Assembly: GCF_000142805.1 (NCBI RefSeq)
Contig: NC_013082.1
Location: forward strand, 1,240,001 to 1,304,000
From: Lachancea thermotolerans CBS 6340
Taxonomy: Eukaryota > Ascomycota > Saccharomycetes > Saccharomycetales > Saccharomycetaceae
Length of the DNA: 64,000 nucleotides
Direction of reading: 5' to 3'
Below are positions 48,742-58,648 of this stretch, piece by piece. The position numbers and the translations under genes were made by a program. A model generated the notes under the pieces. It searched no databases and had not been told where the DNA came from. It saw only the letters and a list, made by a program, of their open reading frames with translations. Position 1 is the first letter of the stretch, and each line of letters begins with the position of its first letter.

Positions 48742-51700
48742 ATGTTCAAGGACTTCTCAGGCTCCGAGGCGCCGGTTTACGAGCCCGCAGACTCAATATC
48801 CAAGCCAATTGATGATGGCGGCCTAGAGGACGGCGGTTCGACGCAGGATAACGGCAAGGCCCTTCTGTACCCTGACGCAGGCAGCCTCTTTCCTTTCAAG
48901 ACCTCTGAAAGGTTGCTGGACGAGATCAAGGCCGAACTTGCGTACAGAAACTCCAACGGGCATGATATACTGTACTCGGCGCTACATAGTGGCGTTCTGA
49001 AGCTCCCCGTCCTGGAGTATTCGCGAAAGCCAGTTCCTGACCCGTTCAGCATCGGGCACTTGCTGGACCAGGTCGTCCTCAAAACGCGCTACGAATATGA
49101 GTCGCGTACATGCCCCGGCCTCAACAAGGTCAGCGTCTTCATGGGCGTGCTAGTCAGCCCCTCCATCGTGCCTCGGGAACCCGAAGACCTGGCGGCCGCC
49201 CCCATCTATCATTTGAAGCTTACTGTCAAGACCAGGATGCATTTGGAACACACGCGAAAGCAGGCTGGGGTCTGCCAATACCACATGCTCTCTGAGCTTC
49301 ATCCTTCCGACAAACAAGACCTATTTCTTGCTGAGGAGTCGGACCCTAGTCTTTTAGACTCCGCCATGTATGTCTCCAGTGACACTAACAAGCTGGTCTG
49401 CATAGAAATATTTAAGCCCGAGTTCTCACACGAAGATCTCGCGACTTTCAGCCCTGATAGTATCCGGCGCAGGTTCGCTGAGGCTTGCGGAAAGTTTCCA
49501 GACCTCGATCCAGAAAAGGTGCCGTCGCAAGCCGAGTGTTTCAGCACTTTGCTCAAAATATTCAAAGGGCCGTTGAACAGGCGTAGTCCGGACGACGTGC
49601 TGAAAACCATATCTGCAGATAACAAGTTTCTGAACTCGCAAATAGAACCCGCTTGGTTAACGGAGAGGTTCCAATTCCAGCTGTGTGAAACGCAAGCCTC
49701 AGAAGAACCTGAAACTGCCCTCGAGTACCAGCCCCCAGACCTGACAGACTATGTCAACAACCTGTCCGTCAGGAAGCTTAGAGAAGAGTACACCCGGAAG
49801 TGCTTGGAGTTGGTGTTTTTGGGCAAAATGGCCGTCGCCTTGATGTCGAAAGATGACGTAGCCCAGGATTCCCGGGCCAGATCGTTTCATCTATACCAGA
49901 TAAGTTACTCTCCATCATTTTTCTTCCACTTATTGGGCGAAACCCGCGGTGTTATGGACTATGGTACCCAAGAAATCGATAAAAACTACCACTTCATCAA
50001 CCTGTCGGCTTGCCACTACTACTCTGATAAAGACATAATTAAAAACTACGAGACGCAAGCTCGTTTGGACCCTGAAAACATTGGAATTTATTTTGACGCA
50101 TTGAACTTCATTGCAAACTTCAAGGGTAGCTATCAACTCATAACTTACTGCCGGAAGCAAGACGTTGTTGGTAAGGAAGCCTTAGATTCTGCACTGTCTC
50201 TATTTGGGATTGATGCATCTGATACAGATCTGTCGACAGTGCCTGATGATCTCTTATTAGGAATCTACAGAAAAGAAAGCAGTCAGGCGTCTCAACAGAA
50301 GCGCTCGAGTCTCAAAAACTCTCTAAGGTTAATTGCGAAGGCCAAAAAGAGCCAAATATTGCAATTTTACACCGCTTACGAACCTTATGATAATACTTAC
50401 CAGGCATATTCCTTGTTGGAAGTCAACGAATCCGTAGATGTCGACATTATCCAAACAGCATACACGGTAAAAGTTACTGACTCACCCGGACTAAAGATCG
50501 ACTGTGACAGGGCAATCTACACTATAGCAGTATCGAGGAGGAGCATGCCTTTGTTCAATTTTTTGGCGGAACAGTGTCCGGCATTTAATGAGTTTTACTC
50601 AGCAGACAAGCTTACCTACCAAGAAGCTCTAAACCTACTTCAAGTCAATGAAAATGCCTCTGACGATGTGATTTTAGAAGTGTTTCAAAGAAAGTGGCAC
50701 CAAGAACCAGTTTCATCTCCTGACCAGTTTCTGATTTCTTCAAGTGCCTTAACCAAAATTGGCCAAGTTCGCAATTCTCTCCTTATCAATCGTTATTTGG
50801 AGACTGGTATCATTGACGTTTCCTGTCTTCCTGCCGGAAACTGGCCAACAGGCTTGAACAACATTGGGAATACATGTTATTTGAACTCGCTTTTACAGTA
50901 CTATTTTTGTATTTCTCCCCTTCGCCAGTCAATCGTTGAGTACCAAAAGACTCTCAGCGAATTCCATCAATCTATTGGTCATTTGGAAAGCAAAAGGCGT
51001 ATTGGAGGAAGAGAAGTTAGCGAAGCCGAAGTTGAGAGATCAATTCAGTTCGTTTACCAGTTAAGAGACCTTTTTACAGATATGGTTCACACTGAGAACA
51101 GATACGTGACACCTACAAAAGAACTGGCATATCTCGCTTTCGCTCCAAGTAACATCGAAGTTGAATTTGAAGGAACACCATCTTCCGGTAGCGTAGGGGA
51201 GGCAGAGGATGAGGAGGAGGGGGCCATTAAAGAAACTACGGAAGTTATTGATCTGACATCTGTCCCAAATGCAGAGCAGGACATTGAAATGCTGGACCCT
51301 GTTCCTTCTGAATCTGAAATGATAGTCGAGCAATTCGTCGATTCACCAAAAGATGACAAGAAACAAGATGCTGCTGAGGCTATAGGAACATCTACCAGAG
51401 TAGCCAAAATAAGTTCAGATCAACTAGAGAATGCGCTTGAAATGGGTAGGCAGCAAGATGTAACAGAGTGCATTGGTAACGTGCTTTTTCAGCTTGAAAG
51501 TGCATCTGAACCAACCTGCTTGGATACTGATGGGGAGCAGCAAGATCTCATTAAGCAACTCTTTTTTGGGAAACTGAGGCAAGTTTTGACCCCGCTAAAT
51601 GACCCAACAAAAGTCAGAACAAAAATTGAGCGGTTTGTATCCCTGCTGGTCAACGTTGGAGATCATCCAAAAGACGTTTACGATGCCTTGGATCAATATT

Positions 51701-52467
51701 TCAAGAATGACGTTTTGCAACTGGAAGACGGGGACGTAAACAGAAGTGTGGCAATAAAAGAATTACCAGCTGTTCTTCAAATTCAAATTCAGCGTGTTTA
51801 TTACGACCGCGAGCGGTTCATGCCATTCAAATCAATCGAGCCCTTACCTTTTGAGGATTCGATTTATATGGATAGATATATGGACACCGAAGATCCTGTG
51901 ATGTTGAAGAAACGGGAAGAAGCTGCAACACTGAAAAAAGAACTTGTAACGCTGAAAGAGAAGCAGAGGTCTCTCCTTGACAAGAACGGAAGTGGAATGA
52001 GCTTCAAGAGTTCTCTGCTCGAAACAAAGCGCTTTTTACAATCCGACGTACTGGAGAATAACGATATCGAATCTCCAAACAAGGAGCAGTCCATCCAAAC
52101 AATCGACTCAATGCTCTTGAAAATAGACGAGGAGCTTGCTAGCGTTTATCATCGAATTGCATTTCTCGAGCAGAAACTGAGCTCCCACTTCGATGACTTC
52201 AAACAGGAAGGATATTCACTTTTCGCCGTCTTTATTCATAGAGGTGAGGCCAGCTACGGCCACTATTGGATATACATCAAAGACAGTGGCAAGAACGGAA
52301 TTTGGAGAAAGTATAACGACGAAAGCGTAACTGAGGCGCCTGAAAGTGAAGTTTTCAATTTTTCAGAAGGTAATACAGCCACGCCATATTTCCTCGTGTA
52401 CGTCAAAAATGGACAAGAGTCACAAATCGAGCCACTTCATAGAGTAACTACCAAGTGTGCCAGCTAA
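48742..52467 (+). CDS. UBP2: Ubp2 ubiquitin-specific protease
   Basis: 1241 residues (about 1272 in S. cerevisiae). It trims Lys63-linked ubiquitin chains and works with the ligase Rsp5 and adaptor Rup1. The catalytic cysteine is residue 712 in GLNNIGNTCYLNSLLQYYF. The QQDVTECIGNVLFQLE segment lies near 910. The histidine box is YGHYWIYIKDSGKNGIWRKYNDESVTE near 1170. Between Cys and His boxes sit an acidic insert (about 815-890) and a helical insert (about 1050-1140), as in Ubp2. The long N-terminal half is typical of this protease. Orthologue of YOR124C. Confidence 0.97.
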   Translation: MFKDFSGSEAPVYEPADSISKPIDDGGLEDGGSTQDNGKALLYPDAGSLFPFKTSERLLDEIKAELAYRNSNGHDILYSALHSGVLKLPVLEYSRKPVPDPFSIGHLLDQVVLKTRYEYESRTCPGLNKVSVFMGVLVSPSIVPREPEDLAAAPIYHLKLTVKTRMHLEHTRKQAGVCQYHMLSELHPSDKQDLFLAEESDPSLLDSAMYVSSDTNKLVCIEIFKPEFSHEDLATFSPDSIRRRFAEACGKFPDLDPEKVPSQAECFSTLLKIFKGPLNRRSPDDVLKTISADNKFLNSQIEPAWLTERFQFQLCETQASEEPETALEYQPPDLTDYVNNLSVRKLREEYTRKCLELVFLGKMAVALMSKDDVAQDSRARSFHLYQISYSPSFFFHLLGETRGVMDYGTQEIDKNYHFINLSACHYYSDKDIIKNYETQARLDPENIGIYFDALNFIANFKGSYQLITYCRKQDVVGKEALDSALSLFGIDASDTDLSTVPDDLLLGIYRKESSQASQQKRSSLKNSLRLIAKAKKSQILQFYTAYEPYDNTYQAYSLLEVNESVDVDIIQTAYTVKVTDSPGLKIDCDRAIYTIAVSRRSMPLFNFLAEQCPAFNEFYSADKLTYQEALNLLQVNENASDDVILEVFQRKWHQEPVSSPDQFLISSSALTKIGQVRNSLLINRYLETGIIDVSCLPAGNWPTGLNNIGNTCYLNSLLQYYFCISPLRQSIVEYQKTLSEFHQSIGHLESKRRIGGREVSEAEVERSIQFVYQLRDLFTDMVHTENRYVTPTKELAYLAFAPSNIEVEFEGTPSSGSVGEAEDEEEGAIKETTEVIDLTSVPNAEQDIEMLDPVPSESEMIVEQFVDSPKDDKKQDAAEAIGTSTRVAKISSDQLENALEMGRQQDVTECIGNVLFQLESASEPTCLDTDGEQQDLIKQLFFGKLRQVLTPLNDPTKVRTKIERFVSLLVNVGDHPKDVYDALDQYFKNDVLQLEDGDVNRSVAIKELPAVLQIQIQRVYYDRERFMPFKSIEPLPFEDSIYMDRYMDTEDPVMLKKREEAATLKKELVTLKEKQRSLLDKNGSGMSFKSSLLETKRFLQSDVLENNDIESPNKEQSIQTIDSMLLKIDEELASVYHRIAFLEQKLSSHFDDFKQEGYSLFAVFIHRGEASYGHYWIYIKDSGKNGIWRKYNDESVTEAPESEVFNFSEGNTATPYFLVYVKNGQESQIEPLHRVTTKCAS

Positions 52468-52713
52468 TTAACCTAATGTGTTGCCGCGCAGATACTGTTG
52501 ATTGCATGTGGCCGCAAGCTTTCCGAAAGCGGCCGTAGTCCCAACTCGTTAAACTAAATGTATTTACATGATCTTTATCGTATATAGTGTTAAAACTAGA
52601 AACAAAAATTTGGTAAAAGTTAAAGGGCTATGATCCACCTTACCAGACAATTGAAGGGCGCCACGAGAAAGAAGGAAGTGCCAGCTTAGACCGTGTCTCA
52701 TAGTGTTAAATCG

Positions 52714-52720
52714 TGAGTCA
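52714..52720. promoter_or_regulatory. TGAGTCA upstream of VPS74
   Basis: Perfect TGAGTCA 47 bp before the VPS74 ATG, possibly within the leader. A short match; Gcn4-type binding is only a possibility. Confidence 0.2.
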
Positions 52721-52766
52721 GTGGCTCAATTGTTTCGATACATCCTTTCTTTGAACAGCTAGTACA

Positions 52767-53756
52767 ATGTCGGGTTTACAACGTCGCCGTGTTAATAAGT
52801 CCGAATCTATTAGCTCGCAGGACCCAGTTGTGAATGATGAAACAGATGGTGAAGGCAAAAGAGTAGCTTATGACCCAGAAGAAGCGAAGCTTAGGGACGA
52901 TACTACGACTCCCAAGTTGAACTTGATGGAGGAAGTGCTTCTTATGGGACTGAAAGATAAAGAAGGATATCTCTCGTTTTGGAACGACAACATATCGTAT
53001 GCATTGCGTGGTTGCATTTTGATAGAGCTGGCCCTCAGAGGCAAAATTCAAGTACTCAACGATCCAGCAAGAAAGCGCTTTGATGTTTCTGAGAGACTGG
53101 TCGAGGTAATAAACGCAACCAAGACAGGAGAAGTATTGTTGGACGAAGCGCTCAACTTGATGAAGAACGATGAGCCTTTAACAATTGCCAACTGGATCGA
53201 CTTGCTCAGCGGTGAAACTTGGAACTTTATGAAGATCAGCTATCAGCTGAAACAGGTCAGGGAGAGACTCGCTAAGGGCTTGGTTGACAAGGGTGTGCTA
53301 AGAACAGAGATGAAGAATTTCTTCCTTTTCGATATGCCTACTCATCCTATCACTGATACAAGCTGCAAAGAGGCCATTAAACGTAGAATACTTTCTGTTC
53401 TGGTCTCGAGAAATATGCAGCTCAACTATAATGAATATTTCCCCTCCTCCGTCAGATTTAAACTAATAAGAACCCTCTCCTTGATATGTGGTGCTTATGG
53501 AGCCAACGTTTTGGAAAACGTTTTATCGAGTCTCGACTATGAGAAGAGGGATCGCGCGTTCAGCCGCGCGGATGAGATTCTGGCTCAATTTTCTCAATTT
53601 CCATTCGCTTTAGATAAACAAACAGAAACAGGCATCTCCGTGAACTTGAATAAGGAAGTTCAGGAAGAAGTTGTCTCAAATCAAGACGCCAGTTTGCAAC
53701 TAGAATGTGTTGCCGGTGTTTTCGAGGTTTTCTCAAGAATGGACACCTTGTTATGA
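52767..53756 (+). CDS. VPS74: Vps74, GOLPH3-family Golgi PI4P effector
   Basis: 329 residues (345 in S. cerevisiae). It binds phosphatidylinositol 4-phosphate and retains glycosyltransferases in the Golgi through COPI. The N-terminal arginine cluster ([11 protein letters not shown]) is the COPI-binding element. The GPP34 domain begins [30 protein letters not shown] (about residue 51), with PI4P-pocket Trp and Arg in SFWNDN, ALRG and VRERLAKG. The tetramerisation hairpin [17 protein letters not shown] follows. The first 50 residues are variable. Orthologue of YDR372C. Confidence 0.98.
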   Translation: MSGLQRRRVNKSESISSQDPVVNDETDGEGKRVAYDPEEAKLRDDTTTPKLNLMEEVLLMGLKDKEGYLSFWNDNISYALRGCILIELALRGKIQVLNDPARKRFDVSERLVEVINATKTGEVLLDEALNLMKNDEPLTIANWIDLLSGETWNFMKISYQLKQVRERLAKGLVDKGVLRTEMKNFFLFDMPTHPITDTSCKEAIKRRILSVLVSRNMQLNYNEYFPSSVRFKLIRTLSLICGAYGANVLENVLSSLDYEKRDRAFSRADEILAQFSQFPFALDKQTETGISVNLNKEVQEEVVSNQDASLQLECVAGVFEVFSRMDTLL

Positions 53757-53831
53757 GCGATTTGGGAAAGCATTCAGCGTTAATGTAAATCCATTTGTAT
53801 GTGAAGAACTTAAAATAACTCGATAATGGCG

Positions 53832-55379
53832 TTAATTCTGAAAGGTAGAAGCTAAAAAGCCTCCCGGGTGCAGTTTCAAGTAATGCTGCACCACTTCAGG
53901 GAGTGAGTATATAGTGGGCTCAGTTTTGTTCAAACACTTGATTTCCTTTGTGAAAGCTCCGACGAGAGACTTGCCCTTGTAATCTTCCCCGCACGATTCC
54001 CACCAGAAACCGCCGCCCAAATGGTTCTTCTCAACATAGTGAGCTTTCTGAATCATTGAGTCCACATTGTCGTACACTATCAATTCAGCTTGCTTTTTGT
54101 TGTGAGATAGCTTGACACAATAAGCAGAAACTGCATTATGATCAAAGAACTCCATGCCCCCTTTCAAAGGAAGCTGTTTGTATAATGAAATTCCTTCTTC
54201 TCCTTCGGATGAGCCGCTGACGTCTTGAAAAGGCTTTCCGATTACGTTTTCAATACTCTTGTGCGAGACTTCAACACCTTTGAAACCACGGCCGTAGGCG
54301 GGCATGCCAAGGACTATTTTCTTGGAGGCCAGTTTAGACTTGTCAGTCAAAAAGCGCACTGCCTTGTCTGCGCTGCCCCTCCCATTGGTGCTTCTCTTGT
54401 TTGTTTTAGCTGGTGTATAAAGGTTGCTCTGATAGGCAGTTTGTGCGGACCATGCGCCACTAAAATCATATGCCATCAAATTCCAGTAGTCAACATAACG
54501 ATCGGCTTCTTGTAACGGCAAGTATTTGAGACATTCCTCGTCGGCAGAAATCGCAGATGTTAGGGCGAAATGATGTTTGTGATCTTTTGAGCCAAATATT
54601 TGACTTTCAAGAGTGTCAAGACGCTCGCGCAAAGCTTTAAGCATTTGGAGGTAAACCTTAGGTTCCTTGGCATCGTTTTTTGGGAACTCCCAGTCAATAT
54701 CGATACCGTCGAAGCCGTACTCAAACATTTTGCTAACACAGGAGTCAAGAAAGACCTCCAGTTTAGCGGGGCTCTCCACTAGGCTTGTAAAGGCCTCGCG
54801 GTTAGACCATCCGCCCACAGACATTATTGTCTTGAAATTGTTGACCCCGGCAGAGCCACCATTGCGAGTCAAAAAATTGCTGTACTTCAAAAAAAACAGC
54901 TCCCCGATGCAACCAAGCGGTAGCTTGTCTTTGGACCCTGTTGGAAACTGTGCGCGAAGGTCGAGCTTCTTAAAACTCGAGATCATTTGCTTGTACAGAT
55001 CCATCTGGACATCGGACCACTCATCGCTCAGCTGGCACTCCCCCGTCTCGCTGTTTACCACTAGAAACGCGTAATATACATGCGTTAGTTTTCGAAAGTC
55101 TATATCGTGCGGAAAGTGCTTCCTAGCCGCATAAGGGGACCAGTTCGAGTAGTACATTCCTGTCACAAAACCGCTTTCATTGTCCGCGCTCAGTCCGGTT
55201 CCCGCATCATTACTGGTGCTCAACATAGCGCCACTCCTACCTAAGTTGTTGAAGTGTTCTTGGAAGGCTCTCATTTTTGTGCTTGTCTGTATCCTTCCCG
55301 TGTAGATGGCTTCCAGGATTATGCCAGTCACACAAATGGCCACCAAAAACTTTCTTGCAAAGCACAAAATTGGAGCCAT
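53832..55379 (-). CDS. CTS2: Cts2-type chitinase, GH18 family
   Basis: 515 residues (511 in S. cerevisiae). An N-terminal signal-anchor helix (APILCFARKFLVAICVTGIILEAIY) is followed by the GH18 barrel: TGMYYSNWSPYAARKHFP (about residue 75), SVGGWSNREAF and the catalytic FDGIDIDWEFPKND (DxxDxDxE, about 215). Later come WNLMAYDFSGAW and GGGFWWESCGED. It is related to sporulation-linked chitinases. The frame is open to a TTG at 55469; the ATG at 55379 places the membrane helix at the N-terminus and restores the normal length. Convergent with VPS74 (75 bp between stops). Confidence 0.95.
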   Translation of the reverse strand: MAPILCFARKFLVAICVTGIILEAIYTGRIQTSTKMRAFQEHFNNLGRSGAMLSTSNDAGTGLSADNESGFVTGMYYSNWSPYAARKHFPHDIDFRKLTHVYYAFLVVNSETGECQLSDEWSDVQMDLYKQMISSFKKLDLRAQFPTGSKDKLPLGCIGELFFLKYSNFLTRNGGSAGVNNFKTIMSVGGWSNREAFTSLVESPAKLEVFLDSCVSKMFEYGFDGIDIDWEFPKNDAKEPKVYLQMLKALRERLDTLESQIFGSKDHKHHFALTSAISADEECLKYLPLQEADRYVDYWNLMAYDFSGAWSAQTAYQSNLYTPAKTNKRSTNGRGSADKAVRFLTDKSKLASKKIVLGMPAYGRGFKGVEVSHKSIENVIGKPFQDVSGSSEGEEGISLYKQLPLKGGMEFFDHNAVSAYCVKLSHNKKQAELIVYDNVDSMIQKAHYVEKNHLGGGFWWESCGEDYKGKSLVGAFTKEIKCLNKTEPTIYSLPEVVQHYLKLHPGGFLASTFQN

Positions 55380-55608
55380 AGCAGATTGAGCGGTGAACAC
55401 ACATATTGGATGCGCATTGGACCACGACACTAGCCCACCTCGAATAAATACATTAGAAACTTCATCCAAGTTTCGCTTATGCAGTTACTGTGAAGCTGTT
55501 ACGTACAGAAAGATTACAAAATATTTCAACTATCAACAAAAATTATGGAAGCATCTCCACCTGCTAGAACTATCTTAAGAAATTCAAGAAGAAGAGGATT
55601 CGAAGGCT

Positions 55609-56880
55609 ATGTCGGATCAAGGAGAAGGCACAGTGGCACTAGAAAATAGCCAAAATGAATTGAGCGAAAAACAAAGCCCCAATGTTGAGGCAGACGGCGA
55701 AGAAATGGACGACTTGTTCGGGGACGACAGCGATCAAGAAACGGGCTCTGGCCCAGGGGAACAGGAACCCCACAGCCCCAACTCGGCAAACGAGGAAGAA
55801 GACGATGAGCAAGCCATGTACAATAGAAAATTCTACGGGGACAAAGGCGAGGACTCGAATGACGAAGGGTCTCAAGAATTCCGGGAAGCAGACATAGACA
55901 TAATGAAGCATATTGTGCCGTACTCGACCGAACCCTCTCAGGGAGATAAGACCATTTACTATACCAAGGTTCCACAATTCCTGACGATAGATCCCATACC
56001 GTTTGACCCTCCGGCGTTTCAAAGCAAGATCGAAGAGCGCGCGGCTCAAAGGACGTCTGTTGAAGACCAAATCGACGACAGGCTCATAGAAGAAAACACC
56101 GTCAGATGGAGATACTCCCGTGACAAAAACCAGCGGGTTTTCAAAGAGTCTAACGCGCACATTGTGCAGTGGTCCGACGGCACGTACTCACTGCGACTGG
56201 GAGACGAATACACGGACGTTCTGATAAATGACACTGAGGACACATATTTGGCAGTCTCGCACGACCAGCAGGAGCTGATCCAGTCCGTCAAGGGCGGGGA
56301 GGTCACTAAAAATATGATTTTTATTCCGACATCCACAAACTCCAAAAGCCACCAAAGGCTCAGCAAGGCTGTTGCCCGCAAAGAACAGCAGGAACATCAC
56401 GGACCAAATACCTACATCTTGCGTGTTGACCCAGAACTGGAGCAAAAGGAGCTGGAGAAAAAGCAGGGCCAAATCATCAGAGAGAGACGCAAGAGGCAGT
56501 TGCGGGAGCAACAGGAGCGCGAAGGCATGGATTCACCAGCGCCTACTTCTAAGCCTAGGTCCGCCAGCCGGCCCGGTTACAGCCAGACCAGGTACGACGA
56601 ATATGAAGACGACGGATTTATGGTTGACGACGAAGAAAATGAAAGCGACGGCGGAGTCGGCGGCGATGGTAACGAGGACGAGGAAGACCTACTGGACGAT
56701 GAAGAAGAGGAAGACGATGACGATCTGAACGCAGAGCGTCTAAGACAGCTCAAGAGAAAGGGAGCTGCCCAGTACAACACCCAAGAGGCCAGCGACAACA
56801 ACGTGGAAAGTGATGATGCTGAAGACTCTGCAATGAAGAGGCGCAAGGTTGCGGTATTGGACGACGAAGATGACGAATAG
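55609..56880 (+). CDS. LEO1: Leo1, Paf1 complex subunit
   Basis: 423 residues (464 in S. cerevisiae). It is part of the Paf1 complex that travels with RNA polymerase II and promotes H2B ubiquitylation. An acidic N-terminus (EEMDDLFGDDSDQE) precedes the conserved core at about residues 105-270: TKVPQFLTIDPIPFDP, NTVRWRYSRD, SNAHIVQWSDGTYSLRLGDE and HQRLSKAVARK. A basic stretch and a very acidic C-terminal tail ending DDEDDE follow. Divergent from CTS2 across about 230 bp. Orthologue of YOR123C. Confidence 0.96.
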   Translation: MSDQGEGTVALENSQNELSEKQSPNVEADGEEMDDLFGDDSDQETGSGPGEQEPHSPNSANEEEDDEQAMYNRKFYGDKGEDSNDEGSQEFREADIDIMKHIVPYSTEPSQGDKTIYYTKVPQFLTIDPIPFDPPAFQSKIEERAAQRTSVEDQIDDRLIEENTVRWRYSRDKNQRVFKESNAHIVQWSDGTYSLRLGDEYTDVLINDTEDTYLAVSHDQQELIQSVKGGEVTKNMIFIPTSTNSKSHQRLSKAVARKEQQEHHGPNTYILRVDPELEQKELEKKQGQIIRERRKRQLREQQEREGMDSPAPTSKPRSASRPGYSQTRYDEYEDDGFMVDDEENESDGGVGGDGNEDEEDLLDDEEEEDDDDLNAERLRQLKRKGAAQYNTQEASDNNVESDDAEDSAMKRRKVAVLDDEDDE

Positions 56881-57128
56881 TGCACATGCGCTAGCTGGTA
56901 CATATTTCGGCACATACAAAGATCCTCGCTGTTCAGTAGATGCGTTCATAAACGATACACAAATAAATTGTTTCCGCACGTGATCTGCAAATGCCACCGT
57001 GTTACCCGGTAAGGGCTCTTTCCGTTCACGAAGTTTCCATACTAAAGAGCCAGCTCTCGAAACCTGATCTGAGCAAAACCTGAACATAGTTCTTTAGTTG
57101 CGAGTTTCATTCAAAACAACAACCAACA

Positions 57129-57594
57129 ATGTCTTGGCAAGGTACGTTATTTGTCAATTGATGCGCACTCTCGCATTTGCGAGCATCGTATCCATATCGT
57201 GGCTCAGTTGTACTAACCCTCTGTAGCGTACACCGACAACCTCCTAGGAACTGGCAAAATTGACAAAGCAGCCATCTATTCGAGAGCTGGCGACTCCCTG
57301 TGGGCTGCGTCCGGTGGCCTGTCACTTCCTACCAACGAAATCGGCGAAATTGCCCAGGGCTTTGAGAACCCGTCCGGGTTGCAGAGCACAGGCCTGCATC
57401 TGCAAGGTCAGAAGTTCATGCTGATCAGAGCTGACGACAGAAGCATCTACGGCAGACACGACGCTGAGGGTGTTATCTGCGTGCGCACGAAGCAAACTAT
57501 CTTGGTGACACACTACCCAGCCGGCGTCCAGGCCGGAGAGGCCACCAAGATTGTCGAGCAGCTAGCCGACTATCTGATCAGTGTCTCATACTAA
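57129..57594 (+). CDS. PFY1: Profilin (Pfy1), spliced
   Basis: Exon 1 is 57129-57141 (ATG TCT TGG CAA G); exon 2 is 57227-57594. They encode 126 residues, as in S. cerevisiae. The 85-nt intron has donor GTACGT, branch TACTAAC (57211-57217) and acceptor TGTAG. The product starts [15 protein letters not shown] and contains [22 protein letters not shown] and the C-terminal helix [17 protein letters not shown]. Profilin binds actin monomers, polyproline and phosphoinositides. The intron sits after the fourth codon, exactly where S. cerevisiae PFY1 has one, so it is ancestral. Orthologue of YOR122C. Confidence 0.98.
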
Positions 57595-57710
57595 GCAAAA
57601 CTTGAGAGGTCTAATGTCGCGACTCCGATTCCAACTTACATACCCTAGCAAGGATACATAACCTATAAGAAAATTGCCGAATCGCCGCCGCACAGCTGGG
57701 GCTCGCCACT

Positions 57711-58022
57711 CTACTTGCCCTGACGAACAGCGCAGCCAAAGGGATAGATGATGATGTTTTCAAGGTCCCAAATCCCCTCCTTTGCGAAGATGTCGTTCTT
57801 GACAACCTGTAGGGCATCCTCTTTAGTATTGGCGGAGATCTGTAGGTGCGAACCAGCAAAGTTGGTAGGCTTGCCGTCGGGCCCAACTTCGTGGTAGATT
57901 GCGCCAGCGCACACTAGGGTACCCTTTTCGTATTGCTGCGCAACACCTTCTAGATGTGCCGGTCTGCAAGCAGAGCGGTCAGACCCCTTTTTATCGAATA
58001 CAATTACACACCACTCAACCAT
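57711..58022 (-). CDS. YciI-like small protein
   Basis: 103 residues. The pattern MVEWCVIVFDKKGSDRSACRPAHLEGV, GTLVCAGAIYHE, LQISANTKEDALQVVKNDIFAKEGIWDLENIIIYPF is that of YCII-related proteins, a ferredoxin-fold family with a conserved His (in PAHLE). No function is established for the fungal members I know. It has no counterpart between PFY1 and DXO1 in S. cerevisiae, so it was lost there or gained here. Codon use looks ordinary and the stop is 116 bp from that of convergent PFY1. Confidence 0.85.
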   Translation of the reverse strand: MVEWCVIVFDKKGSDRSACRPAHLEGVAQQYEKGTLVCAGAIYHEVGPDGKPTNFAGSHLQISANTKEDALQVVKNDIFAKEGIWDLENIIIYPFGCAVRQGK

Positions 58023-58648
58023 TTGAAGTATCTAGATTCTTTGAGATAAGCTTGGAGTGCAATTCCGTGATGTACAATTCTTTCTTTGACACGCCTTCAC
58101 TTATATCAAGGAATCATGTAGAACGTTTTTTTCCAGAAGCTTGGCGAGCGATCGCTTGCTCGAGATAACAAGTCGACAAGTTAGCTTAAGCTCAACTTAG
58201 TGAGCGCTATGCATTGTTAGGTTTCGATACTGGCCTACCCTGCTTGACAATTTGAGCCTGATTTTGTCACTTGTAGACAGTAGAGGCCTTAACCTGGATT
58301 CAACTTATGGCACGCAGTGCTATGCAAATCATTGTACGCCGCCAAGGCTCAATAGTTTGATGCCTAATAGCTCTGACAGTCGGCACATGTGACTGTAAGC
58401 TCCTTCTTACCAAAGCTTTATGTGTGACTACTCTGGGGACCTCACATAGAAGCTGGTAGCATCAGACGTGACATTATATATAAGAGCTACAGGTTAAAAC
58501 AGAATACTGTGCCGGGTGGCCGCGCTCGCCTTAGTAACTTTTGTTGTGCCTGAGCGCTTAAGCTCTGCTCGCGCCGCCTTCTCTTTGAGCAGTAATGGTA
58601 AAAGAACTACTTATTACTCTTGAAATTCAAGTTGGCTGACTACGACAG
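58023..58648. other. Divergent intergenic region YciI-like / DXO1
   Basis: About 625 bp holding both promoters. A TATATAAG lies near 58,475, about 170 bp before DXO1. No tRNA, repeat or coding frame recognised. Confidence 0.5.
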
